Shown in pieces: positions 53,809 through 61,571 of a stretch of DNA of 64,000 nt. The notes beneath the pieces were generated by a model, which was not told the origin of the DNA, did no database searches, and saw only the letters and a list, made by a program, of their open reading frames with translations. The stretch is from Candidatus Stackebrandtia faecavium (GTDB taxonomy: Bacteria; Actinomycetota; Actinomycetes; Mycobacteriales; Micromonosporaceae), in the NCBI GenBank assembly GCA_019112895.1, contig DXIM01000062.1, forward strand, positions 1-64,000, given 5' to 3'. Position numbers and translations under genes: made by a program. Within the stretch, counting starts at the first letter, position 1. The number at the start of each line of letters is the position of its first letter.

Positions 53809-54636
53809 TCAGTCGTTGCTGATGTCGGCGGCGTCGGCCACATTATTCTCCAGTTGCGCGTATCCGTACCCGACGGAACCCCGCGAAGCCGCTTCCCGCA
53901 CCAAAGGGGCGAGCTGCGTCAACTGTTCGCGATCGAGCCGGTACGACGGACCCGAAAGCCCGATCGAGGCGACGACATCGCCGTTGGCGGCGCAGATCGG
54001 CGCCGCTATCGCGCTTAGCCCGTCCTCGAACTCATCGCAGGTCGTGGCGTAGCCCTGGCCCCTGACCCGGTCCAGTTCGACGCCGAGCTTATCGGCGTCG
54101 ACGATCGTGTTCGGTGTGAAGTACTCCAACGGATCCGACGCCAGGTGGGCGGATTCGTCTGGGGGCAGGAACGCCAGGAACACCTTGCCCTGAGCGGTCG
54201 CGTGCATCGGCATGCGGCGCCCGAGCCAACTGCGGCTGGCGACCGTCGAGGTGGAGGCGATCTGGTCAATCGTCACGGCCTCATCGGTCTCCACGATGGC
54301 CAGTGTGACCGTCTCATCCACGTGACGCGCCAACCATTGACAGGCAGGTTGGGCCTGCCTAGTGACGATCGGACCGTGCATCACCGAGTTGGCGAGGTTA
54401 ACCAGCCCGAAACCCAGCCGGTATTTGCCGCTTTCCAGGTGCTGTTCCACGAGTCCACGATTTTCTAGGGTGCTGAGCAACCGAAAAGCCGTGGACTTGT
54501 GAACACCGATCTCTTTGCCCACTTCAGTGACGCCCGACCACTCGTTCGACGCCAGGAACTCCAGAATCGTGATGGCACGGTCAACGGACTGAACCTGGCC
54601 GGAGGGCGGCGACGATGCGTTTTGATCGGAATCCAC
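53809..54636 (-). CDS. IclR-family transcriptional regulator
   Basis: About 275 residues from a GTG at 54636; the frame extends upstream into etfA. The winged-helix N-terminus is VQSVDRAITILEFLASN and GVHKSTAFRLLSTLENRGLV. The IclR effector domain follows with MPMHATAQGKVFLAFL and a late AAPICAANGDVVASIGLSGP. It lies 55 bp after etfA on the same strand, at the end of the methylamine/one-carbon module, which it may control. IclR proteins often regulate catabolic operons. Confidence 0.9.
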   Translation of the reverse strand: MDSDQNASSPPSGQVQSVDRAITILEFLASNEWSGVTEVGKEIGVHKSTAFRLLSTLENRGLVEQHLESGKYRLGFGLVNLANSVMHGPIVTRQAQPACQWLARHVDETVTLAIVETDEAVTIDQIASTSTVASRSWLGRRMPMHATAQGKVFLAFLPPDESAHLASDPLEYFTPNTIVDADKLGVELDRVRGQGYATTCDEFEDGLSAIAAPICAANGDVVASIGLSGPSYRLDREQLTQLAPLVREAASRGSVGYGYAQLENNVADAADISND

Positions 54637-54691
54637 GCCCAGTAATGCTACAGGCTGGTGCCGTGGCCGCCAGGTACAGCGGCGGCCACGA

Positions 54692-55636
54692 CTATCCACG
54701 TCTTCTGTGTACCTCCGCAATGACGGCGTTCAAGACTTCGTGCACGTCACCGATCACCGCGTATGCGGCACGCGTCACCATCGGGGCTTCGGAATCGGTG
54801 TTGATGGCAAGAATCGTCTTAGCGCCCATGCATCCGACCCAGTGTTGGGTCGCCCCGCTTATCCCGCAAGCCATGTACAGGTCTGGATTCACTTTCGTTC
54901 CGGTCTGGCCGACCTGGTCGGAATGAGGGCGCCAGCCGTTGTTGGTCGCCACACGCGAACAGCCGACGGCCCCGTGAAGGAGCTCAGCCAATTCTTCGAG
55001 CGGGGCGAAACCCTCGGCGCTGCCGACTCCCCGACCGCCGGAGACCACCACGCGGGCATTCCCCAGCACGACACCGTCGGCCCGCGTCGTGCGTTCGACG
55101 AGGCGGCTACGGGCGACGCCATCAAGGTCCGGCACGAACGTGTTGACTTCGACGTCGCCGACCGTGTCTTGGGCCTGGAGCGGCTCCAGCGTCCCGGGCA
55201 CAAGTGTCGCCAGCTTGACGTCAGCGTCGAGCCGTGCATCTTCCAACAGCATGCCGCCGGCGCGCACACGCGTGACGTTCCAGGTTTCCCCACTTATGAC
55301 GGCGATGCAGTTCGCGGCCAGCGGGAGTTGCGAACGGGCCGCCGCCTGGGCCATGACCTCGTTGCCTCGTTCGTGGCCCGGGGCCATCACAGCGGCAGGA
55401 CGGAGCCGGTCGATGAGCTGAGACACTGCGCTTCCATGAGCTTCGGGCGAATAGCCATCTATGTCTACTTTAAGCACCTTGCGGACGCCGTAGCCCGCCA
55501 GATCCGTCGGAATCGCTTCATCGGCGCCGACCATCACCGCGTGCAAGTCGCTGTCAAGGTCGCGCGCAAACGTCAACAGTTCCGCGCTCGTTTGGGTCAG
55601 GGCTTCACCGTCGCCCTCGATCAATGCCAATAGCAC
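54692..55636 (-). CDS. etfA: electron transfer flavoprotein alpha subunit
   Basis: FAD-binding subunit of ETF, 314 residues, starting at a GTG 1 bp after the etfB stop. The C-terminal FAD domain shows VVVSGGRGVGS, SDQVGQTGTKVNPDLYMACGI, SGATQHWVGC and AINTDSEAPM. Together with EtfB it accepts electrons, here most likely from the adjacent flavin dehydrogenase, and passes them to the quinone pool. Confidence 0.94.
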   Translation of the reverse strand: MLLALIEGDGEALTQTSAELLTFARDLDSDLHAVMVGADEAIPTDLAGYGVRKVLKVDIDGYSPEAHGSAVSQLIDRLRPAAVMAPGHERGNEVMAQAAARSQLPLAANCIAVISGETWNVTRVRAGGMLLEDARLDADVKLATLVPGTLEPLQAQDTVGDVEVNTFVPDLDGVARSRLVERTTRADGVVLGNARVVVSGGRGVGSAEGFAPLEELAELLHGAVGCSRVATNNGWRPHSDQVGQTGTKVNPDLYMACGISGATQHWVGCMGAKTILAINTDSEAPMVTRAAYAVIGDVHEVLNAVIAEVHRRRG

Positions 55637-55637
55637 C

Positions 55638-56399
55638 TCACATCACCTCCAGCTCCTCGAATACGTCGACCACGGCCGCGGCCGCCTGCTCCCCTTCGCC
55701 CAGGAACACGGTCTCGTTCGCCTGCGGGGGTGGCTGATGCAGCCGGACCTTCGTGAGTCCGCCTGATCGATGCGTCGGCGTAAAAGTGCGAAGCTGCGCC
55801 TTTTTCGCGTGTAGTCGACCTCGGATAGTCGGATACCTCGGCAGGTTCAAGCCTTCCTTCACTGCTGCCGCCGCCGGCAACGCGGCTTCATACACCTCGA
55901 TTCCGGCCGCTACATCGCGGCGGAAACGCGCGCTGCGCTGCTCATCGTCGAATTCGATGCCTTTGATGCCGCCGACGAGTGGGAGGCCGAGAGCGCACGC
56001 CACCCGCACCCCGACCTGATAGTTCCCTGCGTCCGGGGTCTCGTTGCCGAACAGCACGAGGTCGAACGTCAACGACAGCGCGCCGATAGCTTCGACGATG
56101 GCCGCGGCGGTGGCCTGCGGATCCCATTCCTCCTCGCCGCTGTCGACCAGAACACCGTCGTGCATTCCCATCGACATGGCGTAACGCAGCTGTTCCTCCG
56201 CTTGTTGTGGGCCCACAGTCAATACAGTCGCCGTGCCACCGGTCCGGGTGGCGATCTGCACGGCTTCTTCTATCGCGCATTCCTCGTGGGGTCCGACGGT
56301 GAAACCTAGATGCTTTGTGTCCACATTGAGGTTGTCCGGGGTCAGCGGGATCGACGATCCGGTCCCCGGTACTCGCTTCACACACACCAATATGTCCAT
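55638..56399 (-). CDS. etfB: electron transfer flavoprotein beta subunit
   Basis: AMP-binding subunit of ETF, 253 residues from the ATG at 56399. Family motifs are MDILVCVKRVPGTGS, GPHEECAIEEAVQI, DLVLFGNETPDAGNYQVGVRVA and LPRYPTIRGRLHAKK. It starts 12 bp after the flavoprotein dehydrogenase gene and is coupled to etfA, so the three are one functional unit. Confidence 0.94.
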   Translation of the reverse strand: MDILVCVKRVPGTGSSIPLTPDNLNVDTKHLGFTVGPHEECAIEEAVQIATRTGGTATVLTVGPQQAEEQLRYAMSMGMHDGVLVDSGEEEWDPQATAAAIVEAIGALSLTFDLVLFGNETPDAGNYQVGVRVACALGLPLVGGIKGIEFDDEQRSARFRRDVAAGIEVYEAALPAAAAVKEGLNLPRYPTIRGRLHAKKAQLRTFTPTHRSGGLTKVRLHQPPPQANETVFLGEGEQAAAAVVDVFEELEVM

Positions 56400-56411
56400 C
56401 GGAAACGGCAC

Positions 56412-58928
56412 CTACCCTTTCATTCTCGAGTCGGAAGGATCGAACAGCGGGGTCCGGCCAACCCGTGCCACCTCGACCGGGTGGCGGTGACCCATGTAGT
56501 CGACCCACAGGGTCTCGCCTTCTTCGGCGTATTCCGGGGGTAGATAGGCCATCAACAGGTATGCCCCCACCGACGGACCCATGCCGGCGCTGGTCACATA
56601 GGAACTTCTGCCCTTCGAATCCACAATGCGCTTGCCATCCCGGTTCAGGATCGGCTCCGTGCCTTGCGGGTAGCGGGCGACGCCGTCGAAACCGGCATGG
56701 TCGGCAACGGTCAAAGTGCACAACTGCGCGGCCGGTGTCGTCTCGCGCGCCTGCAAGTATGCCTCCTTCCCGATGAAGTCGGGGGCCTTCACTTTCGGCA
56801 GCGCCAGCCCGGCTTCGACTGGATCGTGTTCGGCGTCGAGTTCGGCCCCCATGAGCCGGTACCCCTTCTCCATACGCCCGGATGTCCCGTACACCCCGAT
56901 ACCGGCCGGGACCACCCCCAGCGGTGCACCGGCCGCCGCCAACGCATCCCACAACCGCAGTCCCTGTTCACTGCGCGCATGCAGTTCCCAGCCGAGTTCG
57001 CCCACATACGACACCCGCAGAGCCAGAACCTCGACACCGTCCACCACGATGTATCTGGCCGTCCCGAACGGGAATCCCTCGTTGGAGACGTCGTCATTCG
57101 TCGCCGCGGAGAGAAGGTCCCTGGCACGCGGCCCCCAAACGCCGATGGTGCAGGTAGCCGAGGTCTGGTCGTGGAAGGCGACCGACCCGTTGTCGGGAAG
57201 ATGGTCGGTGAACCATTTTCGATCGCGGGCGCCGTCCGCTCCACCAGTGATGACGCGGAAATGCTCGTCGCCTTCACGCACGATGGTCAGGTCGCTTCGG
57301 AAACCACCGTTGGGCGCCAGCAGTGGCGTGTACACCATTTTGCCCACGGGTTTATCGACTTGAGCCATCGCCAGGTTCTGGAGGTAATCGAGGGCTCCGG
57401 GACCGCGGATGTCGAACTGCGCGAATGCGGACAAGTCGATCATGGCCACCCGCTCGCGCATCGCGAGGTGTTCAGCTGTGCTGATCGGCGACCACCAACG
57501 GCTGTCCCACTCGTGAGGACGGTCGGCGATCCGATCGGAGAATTCGTCGATCAGGCCGAGGTTCGATTCGTACCATTGTGGTCTCTCCCAGCCCCCAGCC
57601 TCGAAGAATTTTGCGCCGAGTTCGCATTCACGCTGGTAGAACGGCGACACCCTCGCAGGACGGTTGGATTCCCACTGTTCCCGCGGATGCACGATCCCGT
57701 ACGTTTTGATGAACCCTTCATCGGCCCGCGCCTTGACGTGAGTGTCGAGCCGCTGATGACTGTAGAAACGGGAGATGTCCGCGCCGTGCAGGTCGATGTG
57801 TGACCAGCCGTATGTCATCCATTGCGCCAGTGCACGCCCCACGCCCGGTCCTTCCTTGATCCAGACTGCCGCCGCCGACCACAGGCCACGTACCTCGACG
57901 GTTTCGCCAAGTACCGGTGCCCCATCCGGAGTCAGAGACAACAAACCGTTAATGGCGTGACGGATACCGGCACCGGGGCTGTTGAGGATCTCCGGGAAGA
58001 GTTCCAGGGCGTCCTCCATCTGCGGGTCGAAATCGTCCTGCGTAAACGGCAGCTGTGTCGGCGACAGCGCTGCGGCGGCCAGGGACGGGATCTCGTCGGC
58101 GCTGTGCAGGATCGCCCGGTGCGCGTAGGAGCCGATCTCGAGGTCGGCGCCGCTTTGGCGCTCATACATGAGCGGGTCCATATCCCGCACAATCGGGTAG
58201 CCGATCTCGGATCCGGTCTCGGCCAGTTCCGGGATGGGACCGACATCGATCATCTGGTGCACCGCCGGCGTCAACGGGATCCGGGCACCCGCCATTCGTG
58301 CGATCCGTGGGCTCCACACACCGCACGCCACGACGACGGTGTTCGTGGCGATGTCGCCGCGGTCGGTACGGACTGCGGTTACTTTCCCGCCGGTCGTTTC
58401 GATGTCGAGGACCTCGGTGTTGGCCGATACGGTCAACGCTCCGAGCGCAATTGCGTGCTCTCGCATCAGCGCGCCCGTGCGCAGGGGGTCGACGACCGCG
58501 ACCGACGGGGTCCAAAATCCCGCGAGGATCTTGCTCGCGTCGATGAAGGGCACGAGTTCGGCAACACGCTCCGGGGTGATCATCTCGGACTCGATTCCCC
58601 ATGCTTGCGCCGACGACATTCTGCGGTACAGCTCGGCGATCCGTTGCGGTTCGCGAGCCACTTCGATTCCGCCGCAAGTCGTCAGCGTGTCGAATTGCCG
58701 ATACTGGTCCATGGAGTCGAGCGTCAGCGCAGTGATCTCTTTGGAATGGTCCACCGGGAAGATGAAGTTGGAAGCATGACCGGTGGAACCTCCCGGGTCC
58801 GGCAGCGGCCCTTTATCAACTTGAACGATGTTGCGCCAACCAAGCTCCGCCAAGTGATACACCATCGAGTTCCCCACGATTCCGGCGCCGATGACGACGG
58901 CATCTGCGTGCTCGAGTTCGCTGCTCAT
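56412..58928 (-). CDS. dimethylglycine/sarcosine dehydrogenase-like flavoprotein with GcvT domain
   Basis: An 838-residue, two-part enzyme. The DAO domain has the FAD fold VVIGAGIVGNSMVYHLAELG and GGSTGHASNF, with the histidine (H51) at the position that carries covalent FAD in dimethylglycine dehydrogenase/oxidase. A linker domain precedes the GcvT-type tetrahydrofolate domain (VAMIDLSAFAQFDIRGPGALDYL onward, RVSYVGELGWELHA). The family oxidatively demethylates N-methyl amines and hands formaldehyde to THF. ETF genes next door suggest a dehydrogenase rather than an O2-using oxidase. Exact substrate is not determinable. ATG 58928 has a GGAGG motif. Confidence 0.92.
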   Translation of the reverse strand: MSSELEHADAVVIGAGIVGNSMVYHLAELGWRNIVQVDKGPLPDPGGSTGHASNFIFPVDHSKEITALTLDSMDQYRQFDTLTTCGGIEVAREPQRIAELYRRMSSAQAWGIESEMITPERVAELVPFIDASKILAGFWTPSVAVVDPLRTGALMREHAIALGALTVSANTEVLDIETTGGKVTAVRTDRGDIATNTVVVACGVWSPRIARMAGARIPLTPAVHQMIDVGPIPELAETGSEIGYPIVRDMDPLMYERQSGADLEIGSYAHRAILHSADEIPSLAAAALSPTQLPFTQDDFDPQMEDALELFPEILNSPGAGIRHAINGLLSLTPDGAPVLGETVEVRGLWSAAAVWIKEGPGVGRALAQWMTYGWSHIDLHGADISRFYSHQRLDTHVKARADEGFIKTYGIVHPREQWESNRPARVSPFYQRECELGAKFFEAGGWERPQWYESNLGLIDEFSDRIADRPHEWDSRWWSPISTAEHLAMRERVAMIDLSAFAQFDIRGPGALDYLQNLAMAQVDKPVGKMVYTPLLAPNGGFRSDLTIVREGDEHFRVITGGADGARDRKWFTDHLPDNGSVAFHDQTSATCTIGVWGPRARDLLSAATNDDVSNEGFPFGTARYIVVDGVEVLALRVSYVGELGWELHARSEQGLRLWDALAAAGAPLGVVPAGIGVYGTSGRMEKGYRLMGAELDAEHDPVEAGLALPKVKAPDFIGKEAYLQARETTPAAQLCTLTVADHAGFDGVARYPQGTEPILNRDGKRIVDSKGRSSYVTSAGMGPSVGAYLLMAYLPPEYAEEGETLWVDYMGHRHPVEVARVGRTPLFDPSDSRMKG

Positions 58929-58954
58929 CGTGTCCTCCAAGGATGTGTGCGTGC

Positions 58955-59665
58955 TTACATGACGGCGCGGAGCCGCTTTTCGAAGTCGGCGACGTGTGCG
59001 CGCATGAGACGCCGCGCGAGTCGCGCCTGACCGTCGTGGATGGCGATCAGGAGTTCCACGTGTTCGCTAACGGCGTCTTCGATATGGCGCATGCGGTCCA
59101 AAACCAGGAACCACATGCGCAGGGAATGGATGTAGTACTCACGAAGAGTCGACAGTAGATACGCGTTTCGCGCTGCTCGGTGTATCAGTGCATGAGTCTG
59201 GTGATCGAGCTGCATCAGTTCGCGTGCCGCGGCACATTCCCTGCGAGCGTTCAACGCGCTGATCAGGTTCTCGATCTCGCCGGCGTCTTTGTCCTCGACG
59301 CGGCCGGACGCCAAAAAAGCAGCGTGTCCTTCCAGCTCGACGCGCACCTCGTTGACGGCTCTGAGGTCTGCGAGGTCGATAGAGCTGGCGAACATTCCCC
59401 TGTACGGGGCGACGACGATCAGTTTTTCACGCGCGAGCCTGTGCAGGGCCTCCCTGATGGGCGTGCGGCCGAGCTCGAGCTCGTTTTGGAGCGCGCGCTC
59501 ATCGATGGTCGCGCCGGGCGCGATGTCCAGCGTGACGATTCGTTCCCGAAGCAGGTAGTAGGCCCTGTCGCTGAGGCTGTTGACGTAATCGCTGCCGGGC
59601 TCGAACGTCACCAGGTCAGGAAGGTCGCGACGACCCACCTTCGAGTGTGATGTAACAGCACCCAT
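58955..59665 (-). CDS. GntR-family regulator (FCD subgroup)
   Basis: Regulator of 236 residues. The winged helix is DRAYYLLRERIVTLDIAPGATIDERAL followed by LGRTPIREALHRLAREKLI. An FCD effector domain follows, with a metal-type helical bundle (AVNEVRVELEGHAAFLA, MQLDHQTHALIHRAA, VSEHVELLIAIHDG). It lies 26 bp upstream of the flavoprotein gene in the same operon, so it probably controls demethylation genes in response to a pathway metabolite. The ATG follows its own -10 by 8 nt, suggesting a leaderless message. Confidence 0.93.
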   Translation of the reverse strand: MGAVTSHSKVGRRDLPDLVTFEPGSDYVNSLSDRAYYLLRERIVTLDIAPGATIDERALQNELELGRTPIREALHRLAREKLIVVAPYRGMFASSIDLADLRAVNEVRVELEGHAAFLASGRVEDKDAGEIENLISALNARRECAAARELMQLDHQTHALIHRAARNAYLLSTLREYYIHSLRMWFLVLDRMRHIEDAVSEHVELLIAIHDGQARLARRLMRAHVADFEKRLRAVM

Positions 59666-59673
59666 ACTGATAC

Positions 59674-59721
59674 ATCCTAAATATATTGCTCGCTATGCGC
59701 AACGGTTTCCTAATGCGCAAC
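59674..59721 (-). promoter_or_regulatory. gntR promoter with repeated operator-like boxes
   Basis: On the minus strand, TTGCGC (59697-59702) is followed after 17 bp by TAGGAT (59674-59679), then the gntR ATG 8 nt on. The -35 lies in one of two identical 9-bp direct repeats (plus strand ATGCGCAAC at 59695-59703 and 59713-59721), 18 bp apart. This is a likely autoregulatory operator. Confidence 0.5.
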
Positions 59722-59724
59722 CAA

Positions 59725-60249
59725 TCATTCCTTGACAAGGTCCGCCGCATGTCGCGCCACGCGCGCGCTCGTGTCGACAGCCGAGCCTCGACCGAGGTTG
59801 GCGCGCACAAGATCGGCGGCGACCCGGGCACACGACGCCGCAAGGGTCGCCGCCCCATGCGCGTCGTGGTAGAGGTTGGGATTACCGGCGGCGCCGAGCT
59901 TGACGCCGAGAACGCCGACATCGGCAGACACCACGGCGACGCGCCACGGCACCGCACTCGCTATCGACATGGCATTCGGGTCGCCGGCGTGCGACAACGT
60001 CATCGCCCTACGAAACGACGGCCCATCCTCCTGCGCCAACGCCAGGAGGCTGTCGCGGAGATGTTCGGCGTCGGCCACATGATCAGCAGCATCCGCCATA
60101 TGGTCTCGGCTTCGCCGCGCCACCTTCGCCAAGACGCTGGCAGCCATGGCCGCCGACAACGCCGTGGCTGCCCCGACAGCCGGCACGGGACGTGAGGACG
60201 ACAACGCGTCGAACCAGCCGTCAAGATCGCCGTAGCCTTGCGTGGGCAT
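59725..60249 (-). CDS. cyclodeaminase/cyclohydrolase-family protein (methenyl-THF cyclohydrolase-like)
   Basis: About 174 residues of the FTCD C-terminal/FchA fold, all helical. It begins GDLDGWFDALSSSRPVPAVGAATALSAA, a variant of the glycine-rich SRPVPGGGS motif, and has the later HDAHGAATLAASCARVAADLV. FchA hydrolyses methenyl-THF to formyl-THF. The tandem glycines are replaced by PAVGAA, so activity needs testing. The ATG at 60249 overlaps the folC stop as TGATG, tying it to folate metabolism. Confidence 0.85.
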   Translation of the reverse strand: MPTQGYGDLDGWFDALSSSRPVPAVGAATALSAAMAASVLAKVARRSRDHMADAADHVADAEHLRDSLLALAQEDGPSFRRAMTLSHAGDPNAMSIASAVPWRVAVVSADVGVLGVKLGAAGNPNLYHDAHGAATLAASCARVAADLVRANLGRGSAVDTSARVARHAADLVKE

Positions 60250-61571
60250 CACCGTTCGCGTCCTCCATCCTCGGCGAGCCATTGCCGGGCGGCAGCCACA
60301 AGATAAAGCGAACCGGTCACGACGATGACGTCGTCATCGGACGCGACGCCGTCGGCGAGTGCGAAGGCCTCCCTAAGGTCAGCGGCACTCATGTGGCTGC
60401 CACCCGCCGAAGCGATGATCGTCGTCAGAGTGTCGGCATCCGCCGCGCGCGCCTGCGGCAGAGACACCGAAATGAACCGGTCCGCCACCATGGACAGAGT
60501 GGTCAGCACCGACACCGTGTCCTTATCGGACATCATGCCCACAATCGCGACGACTCTATGCTGCCCGTAACGCGTGTGCAGCGTTTTCACCATCGCCTGG
60601 CTCGCGGCCGCGTTATGGGCCCCGTCGAGCCAGACATCGACACCGAAACGACGGGATACGACCTCACCACGGCCCGGTGCGGACCATTGCGACAACGCAG
60701 CGGCAGCAACACCAGGATCTATAGACATTACGGCTTCGGCGGCCGCGACCGCCAGTGCGGCGTTCACCCGGTGATGTTCACCCAACAGCGACAACCATGC
60801 CCGCATTGGTCCGCCTGCGGGTGAGCAGATGTCGACCTCCTGTCCCCCACCGCTGCTGCGCACCAGGCGTGCCGAGAAATCATGTCCGTAACGGTGCAGT
60901 CGCGCATCCATGCGCCGAGCATGTGCCGCTATGACGGTGTCGACGACGTCATCTTGAGGGCCGGACAGGACGGTCGCGGACTCGGCGATGATCCCGGCTT
61001 TCCGCGCGGCTATGTCCTCAAGCCGGGTCCCGAGCTGATCAGCATGGTCATGCCCCACCGAACCGATGATCGCCACTGGAGCCGCGATCACATTGGTGGC
61101 ATCGGTGTCACCACCTATTCCGACCTCGATCACGGCCGCATCCACTCCGACCTGAGCAAAATGCAATAGCGCCAGCGCGGTCATCAGTTCGAAAAATGTC
61201 GGCTCTTCACCGCAGCCGGCCGCCGCGGTCTGCGCGGCCTGCTCGACCACATCGATGAGCTCACTCAAATCCGCATCATCGATCGGTTCAGCATCTACCT
61301 GCACCCGCTCGTTCACTCGATGCAGGTGAGGCGAGGTGTACAGCCCGGTACGCCAGCCGTGCGCACGCAACAGGGCCGCCGTCATCTGCGCAGTCGACGT
61401 TTTTCCGTTGGTGCCTGTGATGTGGACGGTCGGATACTGCGGCCGCGGCAGCTTCAACGCCGACATCAGTGCGTGCTGTCGGTGCAAACCCGCTTTCTTC
61501 GCGCCGCGACGGCGGCCGTACCAGCGCGCCAACTTCTCGCGCAGACTCGCCGACACGGGGTCGAAGGTCAT
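60249..61571 (-). CDS. folC: FolC-like folylpolyglutamate synthase / dihydrofolate synthase
   Basis: Mur-ligase-related folate enzyme of 440 residues. The ATP loop is ITGTNGKTSTAQM near 51-63. Other motifs are TSPHLHRVNERVQV, VIEVGIGGDTDATNV, SVGHDHADQLG and a late WLDGAHNAAAS. The GGDTDATN motif differs from the usual GGRLDATN. It lies between two C1-folate enzymes, so it may be a paralogue making polyglutamated THF for this pathway. Coupled at both ends by 4-bp or 1-bp overlaps. Confidence 0.93.
   Translation of the reverse strand: MTFDPVSASLREKLARWYGRRRGAKKAGLHRQHALMSALKLPRPQYPTVHITGTNGKTSTAQMTAALLRAHGWRTGLYTSPHLHRVNERVQVDAEPIDDADLSELIDVVEQAAQTAAAGCGEEPTFFELMTALALLHFAQVGVDAAVIEVGIGGDTDATNVIAAPVAIIGSVGHDHADQLGTRLEDIAARKAGIIAESATVLSGPQDDVVDTVIAAHARRMDARLHRYGHDFSARLVRSSGGGQEVDICSPAGGPMRAWLSLLGEHHRVNAALAVAAAEAVMSIDPGVAAAALSQWSAPGRGEVVSRRFGVDVWLDGAHNAAASQAMVKTLHTRYGQHRVVAIVGMMSDKDTVSVLTTLSMVADRFISVSLPQARAADADTLTTIIASAGGSHMSAADLREAFALADGVASDDDVIVVTGSLYLVAAARQWLAEDGGRER

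Noticed and set aside
54707..55633. 308-codon plus-strand open frame over etfA
   Set aside because: Antisense shadow of a well-supported ETF subunit.
57822..59030. 402-codon plus-strand open frame over the flavoprotein gene
   Set aside because: Antisense to the dimethylglycine-dehydrogenase-like gene, Arg/Gly-rich with no recognisable domain.
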